From NCBI GenBank assembly GCA_963575745.1, contig CAUYUJ010014179.1, forward strand, positions 318,161-382,160: a stretch of 64,000 nt of DNA, written 5' to 3'. Source of the stretch: Prorocentrum cordatum (Eukaryota > Sar > Dinophyceae > Prorocentrales > Prorocentraceae). The notes beneath the pieces are model-generated. The model had not been told where the DNA came from. It saw only the letters and a list, made by a program, of their open reading frames with translations, and did no database searches. Positions 10,541 to 20,975 of this stretch are shown here, piece after piece. The position numbers and the translations under genes are program-made. Each line of letters opens with the position of its first letter. The first letter of the stretch is position 1.

Positions 10541-10639
10541 TACGCCACACCGCCGACCCCTTGTTTATGCCAATCTGGGGGTAGTAGAAGCTGCGAAGGG
10601 GTGAAAAGGCGAGTGATATTTGTTTGGTGTCTGTTCGCC

Positions 10640-11285
10640 GCCACCGCCAGAGGGTCTCGGGCAGTTCCGCGGGGAGGTCCGAGCGGACAGCGACACTGCG
10701 AGTTTTGGAGCCACTCGGGGGCCGTTTCGGAGCCTCTGGGGTGCTTCTTGGGGGTTCCTTGGGGCGTCTGGGCGGCCTCGTGAGGGCCTCTGGGGGCCTC
10801 TTGGGGCACTCTTGGGGCCCCCTGGGGCTCCTGGGGGCAGAAAGCTAGAGTTTCAACATGTTTGGTCGCCCTCTTGGGCCCCTCGTGGTGCCGTCTTGGA
10901 GCCCTCTTGGGCCGTCTTGGGGACCTCTTGGGCCGTGTTGGGGCCGTCTTGGGCCGTCTGGAGGCCGTCTTGGGGGCCTCTTGGGCCATCTTGGGGCTGT
11001 CTTTGGGGCCTCTTTGGCCGTCTTGGAGCGTCGGGAAGCCGAAAAGGCGGAAAAGCAAAACACATCGAAAAACACTATGGAAAATCAACAATTTTAGACT
11101 CTTGGGGCCCTCTTGGGAGGCTTGTTTGGGACCTCGGGGGCCGTCTTGGAGACCTCTTGGCCCGTCTTGGGGCCATCTTGGGCGTCTTGGAGCGGTCGTT
11201 TGGCGTCTCGGGGCCTTCGTGGGCCGTCTTGGAGGCCTCTTGGGGGCTTCTTGGCCCGTCTTGAGGCCCTCTTGGGCCCGGAAAA
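10640..11285 (+). repeat. Degenerate CTCTTGGGGCC/GTCTTGG array (block C)
   Basis: Same unit as block A. Read in reverse it matches block B, including the non-repeat island at 11020-11090. The frames over it are repeat readings. Confidence 0.75.
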
Positions 11286-11819
11286 GCTCCGTGAACCGCT
11301 CGTCCCGGCCGTGCTGCGCTCGACCCCCCCCGCCCCCGTGCTGCGCTCGTCCCGGACCCCCCCCCCCCCTCCAAATCGACCGGACCGGGCTCCCGGGGGA
11401 GGGGTTTGGGGAGGGGGAAGCATCTCACACGCCGATGATCCCCAAGGGGTCGGCGGATTACCGGAAGTAAAACAAAGCCAGCCGCCGTGTTTGTTGTTCA
11501 CGACTTGAGGAGCTCTGGTCACAGTGGGAGCCCATGCCAAGAAACCCATTACATTTTGCTAGTGTGCGGGTTTCTCAGATTTCTGCTCGCATCTGACGGC
11601 TTTCAGCGGTCGTGAGGAAACCGCAGCTGGCAGGGTGCCATGTGTTTCTTGGGCGCTGGGGCGTTTTGGGGCGCGCGCCCGAAGGTTTAATAAACCAACG
11701 GACATGGGAGGGCAGCCTGAGGTTGTTCGCTGGCAGTCGCTGAGCAAGAAACCCGACCCTGGCCCAAGAACTTTCTGGGATCCTCAGGTTTGGGTCTCTT
11801 GCGATGGGTCGGACGGGGC

Positions 11820-11985
11820 AAGGACCTGGGTGAATCCGTTCTGGAGCGTTCCAGAACGCTTTCAGAGCATTCTGGAACGCTTTGAGAAGGCCGCGACGCC
11901 CGAGGCATCATCCAGAGCCGCCGAATCTCAGAGGCAGAGGCCCTCGATGATCCTCGATGTGATCTTCGTCCTGGCTCCGTCTTAG
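11820..11985 (+). repeat. Dispersed repeat E1 (copy 1)
   Basis: Starts with paired GAGCGTTCC(A/G)GAACGCT blocks, then GAAGGCCGCG, CAGAGCCGCCG and CTTCGTCCTGG. Related copies are at 29095-29290 and 59095-59290. Confidence 0.65.
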
Positions 11986-12188
11986 GCCTTTTCTTATTGC
12001 CCACGGCTAGAGCCGTGGTCTGTTTGGTTTGACCGGGACTCTGCTCGAGGGAAGAAAAATTCGGGGACCATGACCACGATGTCGCTGGATTTTGTCGATG
12101 CCGATCTTGGTCACGGTCCATGGCGGCCGTCGCCGATGCGCGAGGATGTTCCACGAATCGACGCTGACCAAGATCGGCGCTGACCAAG

Positions 12189-12650
12189 ATGAGCACGGCA
12201 TTTCTGCGTCCGGTCGTGGTCATGTCGCAGGGGCTCCCTGGCCACCACCATGTCAATGTTGAGCTACACTGTCACTGCCTCCCTCTCCCTGGGGCTTTGC
12301 CGTGCTCCTGCTCGTTGACGTGTGCCACGCGTGCGGAGCAATACGCCGTCAATGCCGCGCTCGCCTGTGGCTCTGCTGTCTTCCTGCTCGCGGCGCACAC
12401 CGCCGGAGGCGGCGGAGAGCTCGAGAGATCCACCTCCTGGGACTTCTCACAGCGTCGGCTCTCCGAGGACGGCGCCGACCGCGGCGCCGAGCGGCACGCC
12501 GCCGTGGAGGGCCCGGGCGCCGCGCCGCCGGTCGGCACGCCGCCGCGGGCCGCGGCCCGCGACGGCCGCGGCAGCCCGCCGCGCCCGGCCAAGGGGCAGC
12601 CCGCGGCCCGCGGCGCGGAGGGCTCCCTCGGGCAGTGGCAAGGAATCGGG
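12189..12650 (+). CDS. Candidate exon, unknown protein with a hydrophobic segment
   Basis: The plus frame runs from ATG 12189 into a GC3-rich stretch. The encoded segment has a possible membrane or signal helix (AVNAALACGSAVFLLAA) followed by ELERSTSWDFSQRRLSEDGA and a Pro/Ala/Gly-rich hydrophilic tail. After about 12650 the frame enters G-rich low complexity and loses protein character. No family is recognised and the exon limits are unknown. The hydrophobic-then-polar pattern is better than chance but not decisive. Confidence 0.25.
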
Positions 12651-12654
12651 GGTG

Positions 12655-12905
12655 GGCAGTCGGGCCGGAGGGAAGGGGGGGATTGGGAAAGGGGGGGGGT
12701 CGAAATTGGCTGCGGGCAGCTGGTTTCGGAAAGTGCGCCAGTGGATCTCCCTGAATACACTAAAGAGGGGGGGGGTCCAGAACCCCTCCCCCCCTCCCTC
12801 CTTCAAGGGGGCGGGGGGTCCGGACCCCCCCCCCCCCCTCCCCCCTCTCCCCCCCTTGGCGCTGGAAAGGGGGGGGGGGGGGGGGACCCCCTCTCCCCCT
12901 CGTGT
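12655..12905. repeat. Poly-G and poly-C tracts
   Basis: Runs of 8-12 G or C on one strand, including mirrored GGGG(N)CCCC blocks able to fold or form G-quadruplexes. A D3-like fragment (GGCTGCGGGCAGCTGGTTTC) sits at about 12705-12730. Confidence 0.7.
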
Positions 12906-14215
12906 AGGGAGTACGGAGTTGGGAGTAGGGAGTGGTGAGTAGTGAGTAGTGAGTCGGTGCGTAGTGAGTAGTGAGTATTGGGGGGTAGTGAGTAGTAGTG
13001 AGTAGTGCGTATGAGTAGTGGGTAGTGAGTGGCGAGTAGGGAGTAGGGAGTAGGGAGTGGGGACTAGTGAGTAGTGAATAGTGAGTAGTTAGTGCGTACT
13101 GATAAGTGAGTAGTGAGTGGCGAGTAGTGAGTTGTGAGTAGTGAGTAGCGAGTAGCGAGTAGCGAGTACTGAGTAGGGAGTAGGGAGTAATGAGTACTGG
13201 GTGGTGAGTAGTGGGTAGTGAGTAATGGATGGCGAGTAGTGATTAGTGAGTTGTGAGTTGTGGGTGGTGCGTAGTGCGTAGTGAGTAGTGAGTAGAGAGT
13301 ATTGAGTAGTGAGTAGTGAGTAGTGAGTAGCGAGTAGTGAGTAGTGACTAGTGAGTAGTGAATAGCGAGTAGTGAGTAGTGAGTACTGAGTAGTACGTAG
13401 TGCGTAGTGAGTAGTGAGTAGTGAGTAGTGATGAGTAGTGAATAGAAAGTAGTGGGTGGTGGCAGTGGGTAGTGAGTAGTGAGTAGCGAGTAGTGAGTAG
13501 TGAGTAGTGAGTAGAGTGTATTCAGTAGTGAGTAGTGGGTAGTGATTAGTGAGTAACGAGCAGGGAGTAGCGAGTAGTGAGTAGTGAGTGCTGAGTAGGG
13601 AGTAGTGAGCAGTGAGTAGTATGAAGTGGGTAGCGAATAGTGGGTAGTGAGTAGCGATTGGTGAGTAGTGGGTAATGAGTAGTGACTAGTGAGTTGTGAC
13701 TAGTGACTAATGACTAGAGACTATGTAGTGACTAGTGAGTAGGGAGTAATAAGTACTGAGTAGTGAATAGTGAGTAGCAGGGAGTAAGTAGTGAGTATTG
13801 AGTAGCGAGTATAGGGGTAGCGAGTACTGAGTACTGAGTACTGTGTAGTAAGTATTGTGTACGGCGTAGGGAGTCGCGAGTAGCGAGTAGTGGGTAGTGA
13901 GTAGTGATCTGTGGGCAATGAGTAGTTAGTAGTGAGTAGTTCGTAGTGGATAGTGGGTAGTGGGTAATGAGTGGTGATTATTGAGTAGTGAATAGGGAGT
14001 AGTGAGTAGTGCTTAGTGAGTAGTGAGTATTGAGTAGTGGGTAGTGAGGACTGAGTAGGGAGGAGGGAGGAGGGAGTAGTGAGTAGGGAGTAGTGAGTAG
14101 CGTGTAGTGGGTGGTGGGTAGTGAGTAGTGGATAGTGAGTAGTGAGTCGTGAGTAGCGAATAGCGAGTAGTGAGTAGGGGGTAGTGAGTAGGGGGCTGGG
14201 GTTAGTGGTTAGGGG
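12905..14215 (+). repeat. 1.3-kb degenerate 7-mer array (GTAGTGA)n
   Basis: Continuous GAGTAGTGAGTAGCGAGTAG-type sequence with a basic 7-base period. Variants are spread throughout (GAGTAGC, GGGTAGT, GACTAGT, GAGTATT). There is no gene. Confidence 0.95.
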
Positions 14216-14334
14216 GCAGGGGGCCCCTCGTGACTCCCTTTGGGGCTGGGTTAGTGGTTAGGGTTCGGATTCGGGCTTTGGGTTCGGGTGAGGACTAGGG
14301 GCAGGGGTGGCGGGGGTCGGGTTCCGGCGTCAGG

Positions 14335-14565
14335 GGGCGGCGTGGCCAAAGGGGGGGAGGGGGGGGGGGTTCGGACCCCCCCCCCTTTTGAAAGGGGGGG
14401 AGGGGGGGGGGGGTCCCCGACGACGGGTCGTGGAAAGGGGGGGGAGGGGGGGGGGGGTCCCAGACGCAAATCGGGGAAGGGGGGGAGGGGGGGGGGGGGC
14501 CCGACGACGGATCGGGGAAGGGGGGGGAGGGGGGGGGGGGGGCCTACCCCTCCCCCCCCCTTGGG
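14335..14565 (+). repeat. Poly-G-rich imperfect tandem repeat
   Basis: Units of about 55-65 bases: a GGGGGGGAGGGGGGGGG block followed by CCCGACGACGG or CCAGACGCAAATCGG. Strong G-quadruplex potential. Confidence 0.75.
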
Positions 14566-14569
14566 GAGA

Positions 14570-14710
14570 TCCAGCGGCGCACCCTCTTGGTTTCGGCCTC
14601 ACCGAGGGGGCCATTCCTCGATACATAGCCGTTTCCGGCGCCGGGAGGCGCCGGGAAAATCAGTCACGCGAGCTGATTCTCAAACCCCCCCTTTGCTATC
14701 CCCGACTTCG
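14570..14710 (+). repeat. Dispersed repeat D3 (copy 1)
   Basis: D3 is about 150 bases with landmarks CAG(C)TGGTTT, CCATTCCTCGATACATG, GGCGCCGGGAGGC, AGCTACGTGAGCTGATTCTC and CCTTTGCTA. Other copies are at 16295-16470, 30735-30890 and 35795-35935. Confidence 0.7.
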
Positions 14711-14907
14711 CCCGACCCGAGACAGACCTTTTAGCCTGACACGTCGATTAAGGAAGGGGCCGTTTTCGGTTCGCGAGGGGGCGTCGCGGCCGTCATTCCT
14801 GCGGGTCCGGGGGGGTCGGTTTCGGTCCCGGGCCGCTCTCACGAGCGGGAGGTTTGCTAAAGGGAGGTTTGTCCACCGCCGAAGTAGGTCCGTGCGCATC
14901 AACGATG

Positions 14908-14932
14908 TACACACACACACACACGCACACCC
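14908..14932 (+). repeat. CA dinucleotide repeat
   Basis: Short ACACACAC run ending in GCACACC. Confidence 0.8.
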
Positions 14933-14983
14933 GTCCCAGGTTCCCTGCTCACAAATCCTCGGATGGTTCTTGGTCGTTACAAT

Positions 14984-15152
14984 TTGAAGTCGGGCCTGTG
15001 TTTCTGCAGGAGGAATATTTGAGAACATATAACAAAAATAGTCTGGGGACGATGCTGTGACCAGTTTTGAATATTTGTGTGTGGTATTTTTGTTGGGCTA
15101 TCCTTAATGTGTCCTTCAAAATCCCCCTGTAGGGGGGACAGGCCCGACCTGA
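14984..15152. mobile_element. T1 miniature TIR element
   Basis: Left end GAAGTCGGGCCTGTG, right end GGACAGGCCCGACCTGA. The internal AAAAATAGTCTGGGGACGAT and CTTCAAAATCCCCCTGTAGG blocks are shared with the other T1 copies. It is flanked by a nine-base direct repeat with one mismatch, CGTTACAAT (14975-14983) and CGCTACAAT (15153-15161). Confidence 0.8.
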
Positions 15153-15289
15153 CGCTACAATAAGCGCCCCCCCCCGTCCCCCCCTTTGGAAGACGAGCAC
15201 CCGCTGGGCCTGCCACCCGGGCGAGAGCCTCCTTTTTGTTGGAAAAGGAGCCGCCTGGCGCGTCCTTGTTGCGAATCTTTGGTCCAAGG

Positions 15290-15460
15290 GAGAACTCAGG
15301 AGGGGACAAAAACACACAGACACCATGAATCGTCGTTTCCCGTGAAAATATGGAAACATATGGGAAGTGGGGGGGGAGACGAAAATCAACAATACATGGA
15401 AAGATAGGGGGAATCCCAGTATTTGTATGTAGTTATTTGTGTGCCCCTGGGCCCCTCCAA
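15290..15460. mobile_element. T6: AT-rich miniature repeat with ACACACA ends
   Basis: Begins GGGGACAAAAACACACAGAC and ends with TTATTTGTGTG then CCCCTGGGCCCCT, with a GGAAACATATGGGAAGTGGG core. The ends are imperfect inverted repeats. The other two copies are at 44478-44630 and 44945-45105. Confidence 0.6.
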
Positions 15461-15504
15461 AGAGGAGGGTTGGACGAAGGCCACCCAGACACGATCGCGT
15501 TGTA

Positions 15505-15665
15505 GAAAAATCAGGACGGGAGGGTTTTGGCCATTTTCTGCATTCGGGGGCCCTCGCTGGGCCTCGGGAGCGTCAAAAAGCGACTCTGGATGAAAAGCCG
15601 GCCCCGGGGAACGGGTCGGGACTTCCAGGGACCCCGTCTTGAAAAAATCAGGACGTCGCATGTCT
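15505..15665 (+). repeat. Dispersed repeat D1
   Basis: Well-preserved copy: GGGGGCCCTCGCTGGGCCTC, then the GGAACGGGTCGGGACTTCC variant. Its trailing AAAAAATCAGGACGTCGCA repeats the leading AAAAATCAGGACGGG. Confidence 0.75.
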
Positions 15666-15689
15666 GGGCCAGGCATCATCGCGTCGTAG

Positions 15690-16135
15690 GGGATGTGAGG
15701 GCGGGGCAGGGCGTCAGATGGGACGCTGGCACACCTAGCTTGCCCTCCCTCCCCTCACTCCCTAGGCCCCCTCGCCCTCCCTCCCCTCCCTCCCCTCCCT
15801 CCCTAGGCCCCCTCGCCCTTCCTCCCCTCGCTTCCCTCCCTCCCCCATCCTCCCCTCCCCCCCCATCGCGCCCCTTCCTCCCTCGCCGCCCCTCGCCCCT
15901 CCTGGGGGTCACCACGTCAAGGGGGGTTCACCACAGGATCACCCCAGACGTGCTCGGGTCGCAAACAAAAAATCTGGACGGTGTTTCTTTTCCCAGTTTC
16001 GGCCCCTGGGAGCCCTCGCCGGGCCTCGGGAGCGTCAACCAACGGCTCAGGACAAAAAACTGGCCACGGGGAAAGGGTCGGGACTTCAGGGAACCCGCCT
16101 TGAACAAATCAGGACGTAGCATGACTGGGAAGGGG
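15690..16135 (+). repeat. D4 composite: CCCTCC tract plus D1 (copy 1)
   Basis: Order: a GTCAGATGGGACGCT boundary, a CCTCCCTCCC(TAGGCCCCCTCG) tract (15740-15900), CACCACGTCAAGG, GATCACCCCAGACGTGCTCG, then D1 at 15964-16130. The same order appears in reverse complement at 19320-19830, and the first part also at 26840-27000. Confidence 0.75.
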
Positions 16136-16294
16136 AATATGGGGGTCGACTACAGAATTGAGTTCCGTCGGATTTGCTGGCGTCGAACATACGTAGAACG
16201 CCGTTCTATCAACATATGTTCTATGCATTTCCAGTGGAATCGACGAAACATTCAAGTTTTGGGTATCTCAATATTGTAGTCGATCCCATGCTCG

Positions 16295-16470
16295 AGAAAA
16301 GGGGGGAACAGGGAAGGGGGTGCGTTCGAAATCTGCTGCGTGCAGTTGGTTGTCGCCCCGCCGCCAGGCCCATTCCTCGATACATGGGCGCCTCCCAGCG
16401 CGAATGGGCGTCTGGAGAACCAGCTACGTGAGCTGAATCGCTACCCTGCCCTTTGCTACCCTACCTGTTC
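16295..16470 (+). repeat. Dispersed repeat D3 (copy 2)
   Basis: Contains CAGGCCCATTCCTCGATACA, CTACGTGAGCTGA and CCCTTTGCTACCC. Confidence 0.75.
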
Positions 16471-16734
16471 GTCCCCCCCGACAGAGGTCCAGAAGTCTAG
16501 GAGAAGGTTTGCCATACTTTTCGGCCTCTCGGGGCCCTCTCGGTGAGATAGCCGATGTTTTTGTTTATGTTTCTCTCTCCTCCTCCCCACCTCGCCTCCT
16601 CGTGGTTCGCGTGTGTTGTCTCACTGCTCGACCGCGCCTCTGGCGCTGGAGCGTGTCCCACCACTTTCTGCCAATGCACCTCTGACGTGCACTTTTTTTT
16701 GTTTTGTTTTCTCTCTCTCTCTCTCTCGAACGGG

Positions 16735-16835
16735 GCCCTCGCCAGGCCTCGGTGCCGTCAACATTGGCTCGGGACGAAAAGTCGGTCCTGGGGGAGTGGT
16801 CGAGACGTCGGTGGCCCTCGGGCAGTGGCAAACTC
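16735..16835 (+). repeat. Dispersed repeat D1, partial
   Basis: GGGGCCCTCGCCAGGCCTCGG and GTGGTCGAGACGTC are clear, but the beginning is missing and replaced by a CT dinucleotide run (16710-16732). Confidence 0.55.
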
Positions 16836-16995
16836 CAGGCCTTCCAGATAGGGGGTCGGTGCAGCTGGGGTCGGAGGATCGGCGCCGCATCGCCGATGCA
16901 TCGGCGATGCGGCTCGATGTGGAGCCCGATGTTCTCCACGCTGACGTCGCCGATGCATCGCCGACGTCGCCGATGCATTGCCCATGCATCGCTGG
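16836..16995 (+). mobile_element. T2 element, right end lost
   Basis: The left TIR (GGCCTTCCAGATAGGGGGTC, then GGGGTCGGAGGATCG) is followed by the GCATCGCCGATGCATCGG core. The right TIR is not found. A full copy is at 42400-42612. Confidence 0.6.
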
Positions 16996-17299
16996 AATAG
17001 TCCTGCAGCAACTCATGGGGAACCTTGCACGTGGCGGTTCGCGCTCCCGCCGGAGCGCTCTTGAGCCAAATGTCTGCGGCGGCATGCCTGCAACGGGGTG
17101 GCGGCAATGAGGTCACTGGAGGCAAAAACAAATTGCTTTCAGTGGGCTACAGAGTCTTGCCTCCAGGAATCCAGTGAGAAAACGAGTGTTACATCAGAAC
17201 CAGGTTTGCCTTTTGTGAGAAAAGTATTGACTCGGGCATTGGCAAAAGGTTCAGCTTGGTAGCAACTCATGGGAGCTGTGTACGTCTTCGACGCTCCGT

Positions 17300-17425
17300 C
17301 TTTAGAATGTTTTAGCGTGCGTTAGCGTCTGGTAATCCGTGGGAATGCGCCGATTTAGCGTCGGTTAGCGCCGATCTGGGGTCGAGCGCCGATAAGCGTC
17401 GACTAGCGTCGGTTAGGGTCGATTC
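17300..17425 (+). repeat. TTAGCGTCGGTTAGCG motif repeats
   Basis: Short imperfect units GTTAGCG(T/C)C recur about six times. The surrounding 17000-17500 shows no gene. Confidence 0.5.
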
Positions 17426-17499
17426 GCACGACCCAGCAACATGGCATGGGAGGCTCCCATGAGTTGCCACAGATGGGGTGAGAGCACCCCAGATCTCCA

Positions 17500-17645
17500 A
17501 CGCATTGACAAACATCAAGACGGAGGTTGTACCTCCGGTTTCGACCTCCGGGGACCCTCGCTGGGTCCGGGACCGTCGACAGCACGATCCAGGACGAACG
17601 GTCGGTTCTGGGGACGTGGCCTGGAGGTCCTGGGACCCCGTATGG
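17500..17645 (+). repeat. Dispersed repeat D1
   Basis: Diverged copy: ACATCAAGACGGAGG start, GACCCTCGCTGGGTCCGGGA, ending near GGACCCCGTATGGG. Confidence 0.55.
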
Positions 17646-17744
17646 GGAAGAGCATGGCATGGGAGGTCTGCGTACGCTGCAGGCCTCCCAGGTGAGCGAC
17701 GGAGGAGAACGGGGTCGCTTGCGCCGACATTCGCCCCGAAGCGT

Positions 17745-17855
17745 TCCGTGCAGGGTCGCGCGTAAGCGTTCTGTCTTCCACATGGAGTGTCACGTTGGCG
17801 GCCCGCGTAAGCTACCGCGTAAGGTCGCTATGTCATCTCGCAGGGTCAGAGTGCC
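17745..17855 (+). repeat. Dispersed repeat E6 (copy 1)
   Basis: GGCGGCCCGCGTAAGC and GGTCGCTATGTCATCTCGC are shared with 18205-18345 and 31335-31460. Confidence 0.55.
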
Positions 17856-17868
17856 CAGACACCCAACA

Positions 17869-18010
17869 TTGGAAACATCAAGACGATGGTTTTCCGAAGC
17901 CTTCGGCTTCCAGAGTCCCTGCCAGGCCTCGTGAGCGCCAACAAACGACCCACGATGCAAAAGCGGCCCTGGGGAGTGGGGATGTCCGAGGACCCCGTAT
18001 TGGACAAGCG
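17869..18010 (+). repeat. Dispersed repeat D1
   Basis: ACATCAAGACGATGG start and GGACCCCGTATTGGACAAGC end, with a diverged middle. Confidence 0.5.
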
Positions 18011-18029
18011 AAGACATCGGATCTCTGCC

Positions 18030-18182
18030 AAAGCATCGGCGATGCGGCTCAATGCGGAGCCCGAATTTACCCACGACGACGTCGCCGATGCATCGCTGAC
18101 GTTGTCAGTGCATTACCGACGTATCGGTGATGCATCGGTGATGCGGCCTGATCCTCCGATCCCATTTACTCGGACCCCGCTT
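18030..18182 (+). mobile_element. T2 element, left end lost
   Basis: The CATCGGCGATGCGGCTC core is followed by a degraded right TIR, CGATCCCATTTACTCGGACC. It directly follows a D1 copy, as do the full copies at 30269 and 42400. Confidence 0.5.
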
Positions 18183-18571
18183 GAGCGACGCGAAAAAAAA
18201 CATCGGGGCCCCTCTGCGCCGACACTGGCGCGCAAGCTGCCTGCGCAAAATGTCGCGCGCAAAGCGCCCTCGTCTCCAGCGCAGCGTGCTGCGCTGGCGG
18301 CCCGCGTACGCCGCCGCAGAAGGTAGCTACGTCATCTCGCGTACAATTGGAAAACCCCACTCGCCGCCGGTGAGACCCGTTATGGATCGTCGCCCTCGGA
18401 AAGCCCTCTACAGAAGGGGGGCCACCACCGGGGGGGGTCACGGTCTCCTCCCAGAAGGCGAAGCTCCAGGAGCGAAGCTCGAGTTTTTGTTGTTGTTGCA
18501 CGACGGGGGTCGTTTCCCTTTGGGGGGTACCCTGGCGTTTCCTGTCGGCGGCGAGCGAGGGGGGGGGTGTG

Positions 18572-18765
18572 GAACTGAGAAGGAAGAGAAGGCCTTCCCA
18601 GAAGGCGGCGGGGCTTCTCAGAAGCCCTCGCGCCTGCTGAGTGGTCGTTTGCGCCTTCGGGGAAGGCTCAGGACGCTTCTCGGAAGGCCGGGGGACTTTG
18701 CGAGCATTCCGAGAGGAGGCCTTCTCCCTCTCACGTCCTCCTCGCTCGCCGCCGATCCTGGGAGG
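18572..18765 (+). repeat. Dispersed repeat D2 (copy 2)
   Basis: AGAAGGCGGCGGGGCTTCTC, GAAGCCCTCGCGCC and GGAAGGCCGGGGGACTT. It ends at CTCGCTCGCCGCCGATCC. Confidence 0.75.
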
Positions 18766-19319
18766 CACGTTTACAACAGGAGATGGCGTGTCCTCGAGAG
18801 CCCCTGAGATCCGACGCTGTGTACAAAAAACACTGCGGAATGTCACAAGCAGGGCCCGAGACCCCATCTTTGAGCGGCGTTTCTCGAGCCCGATCGATCT
18901 GTGAGAGCCGCGGGTCCCGAATTTGGGCAAGAACACCCCCTGTGTGGAAAAAGTGCGACGCCTGGATCTCAGGGGAATCGGCGACCTCCTGGCGGTGACT
19001 GGGAGGGCTTCGGGTTACGCCTAGACAGGCCCGCCCATGTGGTCCCGGCTGACCTCAACGGTCCCCCCCGAGTAGGCTTAGTTCCTAGTTGGCCTCAACA
19101 GCCCCCCCCCGAGTAGCTGGGGTTGTCTCAACACCCTAACCGTGGGGCGAGAAGCGCTCCACGGGCGCCGCCAGAGGCGGCGCCAGGGTGTTGAGACCGT
19201 CCCGGACTATTCGGACGTCTGTTGAGGCCAGCTGGTGCTTCTCGGGGGGCCTGCGGAGGCCAGCCGGGACAACCTGGCAGGGCCTGTCTGCGCGCATCCC
19301 GAAGCCCCACCAATGGTCC

Positions 19320-19830
19320 CAGACATGCGACGTTTTGATGTTTTCAGTGCAGAGTCCCCGCCGGAAGTCCCGACCCTTTCCCCGGGGCCAGTTTTTCGTC
19401 CTGAGCCGTTCTTTGACGGTCCCGAGACCCGGCGAGGGTTCCAAGGGGCCCCGAAAATATGCAAAGACCTCCCATGCTGATTTTGGTTTTGCGACGCGAG
19501 CATGTTTGGAGTGATCCTGGGGTGACCCTCCTTGGCGTGGTGACCCCGGGAGGGGCGAGGGGCGGTGAGGGAGGGAGGGAGGGGCGCGATGGGGGGTGGG
19601 GGAGGAAAGATGGGGGAGGGAAAAAAGGGAGGGCGAGGGGGCCTGGGGAGAGAGGGGCGGGAGGGGAGGGAGGAGGGGAGGTGGCCTAGGGAGGGAGGGG
19701 AGGGAGGGGAGGGAGGGGAGGGGAGCGAAGGGGCCTAGGGAGGGAGGGAGGGGATGGCGGGGAGGGAGGGCAAACTATTTGCACTAGCGTCACATCTGAC
19801 GTACTACCCCTCCCTCCCACCCCTTACCAC
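19320..19830 (-). repeat. D4 composite, inverted copy
   Basis: Reverse complement of 15690-16135: D1 (19320-19490), GAGCATGTTTGGAGTGATCC, GGTGACCCCGGGAGGGG, then the GGGAGGGAGGGG tract (19560-19770), ending at the CGTCACATCTGACGTAC boundary. With 15690-16135 it forms two arms of roughly 450 bases about 3.2 kb apart. Confidence 0.75.
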
Positions 19831-20395
19831 GGCGTAGATCTTCTATCGATTCGCACAGTCGGATGTCGAGCAGGGCAATGATCCCAAGAGGGTACGCGAG
19901 GGATGGAAAAGCATGGCGTTGAAGAGCACGGCAGAGCATAGCATGCCATAGCATAACGTGGCATTGAGTAGTGAAGCGCGTAGTGAAGCATTGCATCACA
20001 AAGCATAGCAACGCAACGCATGGCATCGCACAGCAGTGCACAGCACAGCAGTGCACAGCACAGCATCGCAGCACTACAGCGACAGCGCTACTTGGAAGGA
20101 CCGAGCACGCCAGTGGTGCTGCGGGAACACGGTTTGGAACAACCAGAGGCGCGGGAACGAGGCCAGCGCTGCAGCGGGAGAACCGATTTCGAATGACCGA
20201 AGCGCGCGCTGCAGCGGGAGCACCATGTTGGAATATTCAGAAACGACAAAGTTTAAACAACATATGGCAAACAAAAACAATAAGGACATCTTGTGTGCAC
20301 AAAAACCTTACGCGGAGAGGACGCGACACTCTCCTGACAGAGTCAGGGGAGAGAGCAGAGCAGTATTCATATTGTGTACCTGTCGATGGGGACCT
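19831..20395. other. Unique-looking, CATAGCA-rich stretch
   Basis: 19900-20090 is rich in short GCATAGCA/GCACAGCA motifs. 20240-20390 is AT-richer and not recognised. The frames here are short and not protein-like. Confidence 0.4.
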
Positions 20396-20760
20396 AGAGG
20401 GGAGGGATGGCGAGGGGGCCTGGGGTGGGAGGGGAGGGAGGGGAAGGCGCGCGAGGGGGCCTAGGGAGGGCACAGAGGGCGCGGGCAGTCTTCGGCCCGC
20501 GTCGCCACCCGGGGCCTGCCTCACGACGGGGCTGGCCTGGGGCGCGCTTGACCGCTCTGGGCGGCCCCCAGAGTGCCAGTGAGGGCGCCATTTCCGCGAC
20601 TGGCCCGGAGGCGGAGAGGGAGGGGAGGGAGGAGAGGGAGGGGAGAGAGGCCGAGGGGGCCTCCAGGGAGGGAGGGGAGGGAGGACGAGGAGGGGCGAGG
20701 GGGCCTTACGGGAGGATGGGGATGGCGAGAGGAGGGGAGGGGAAGAGGCCCAAGGAGGCC
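20395..20760 (+). repeat. GGGAGGGAGGGG tracts around a GC-rich island
   Basis: G-rich tracts at 20395-20470 and 20610-20760 resemble the D4 tract and enclose an unassigned GC-rich island (20470-20600). Confidence 0.6.
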
Positions 20761-20975
20761 CAGCGCTGCCCCCAGGTTCGCCGCTCACGCCCCGGGCGCT
20801 CTTCCGCTCGCCCGGCCCTGCGCGGCCTGCCTCGCCCGGGGCTCGCACGCCGCCCTGGACGCGGCTCGCCGACGCCGCGCCGCCCGCGGCCCCGCCGGTG
20901 ACGCTGCCAGCGCCGGTCCTCGGGGCGGAGGCTTCGTCGGGCGGGGGCTCCTTGCTCAGGTCGGGCATGTCCTCC
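20740..20975 (-). CDS. Candidate exon abutting a T1 terminus (unknown)
   Basis: On the minus strand CTGCAGGAGGACATGCCCGA reads EDMPDLSKEPPPDEASAPRT and continues as Gly/Ala/Ser/Arg-rich sequence with strong G/C third positions to about 20740. Its first 26 bases differ from a T1 right end at only about two positions. This is therefore either a T1 remnant that became part of an exon or a fortuitous frame read out of T1. A CAG sits immediately before GAG GAC and could act as an acceptor. No family is recognised. Confidence 0.25.

Noticed and set aside
14190-14290. GGTTAGGG-like motifs suggesting telomeric repeat
   Set aside because: Only isolated occurrences within G-rich low complexity. There is no TTTAGGG array.
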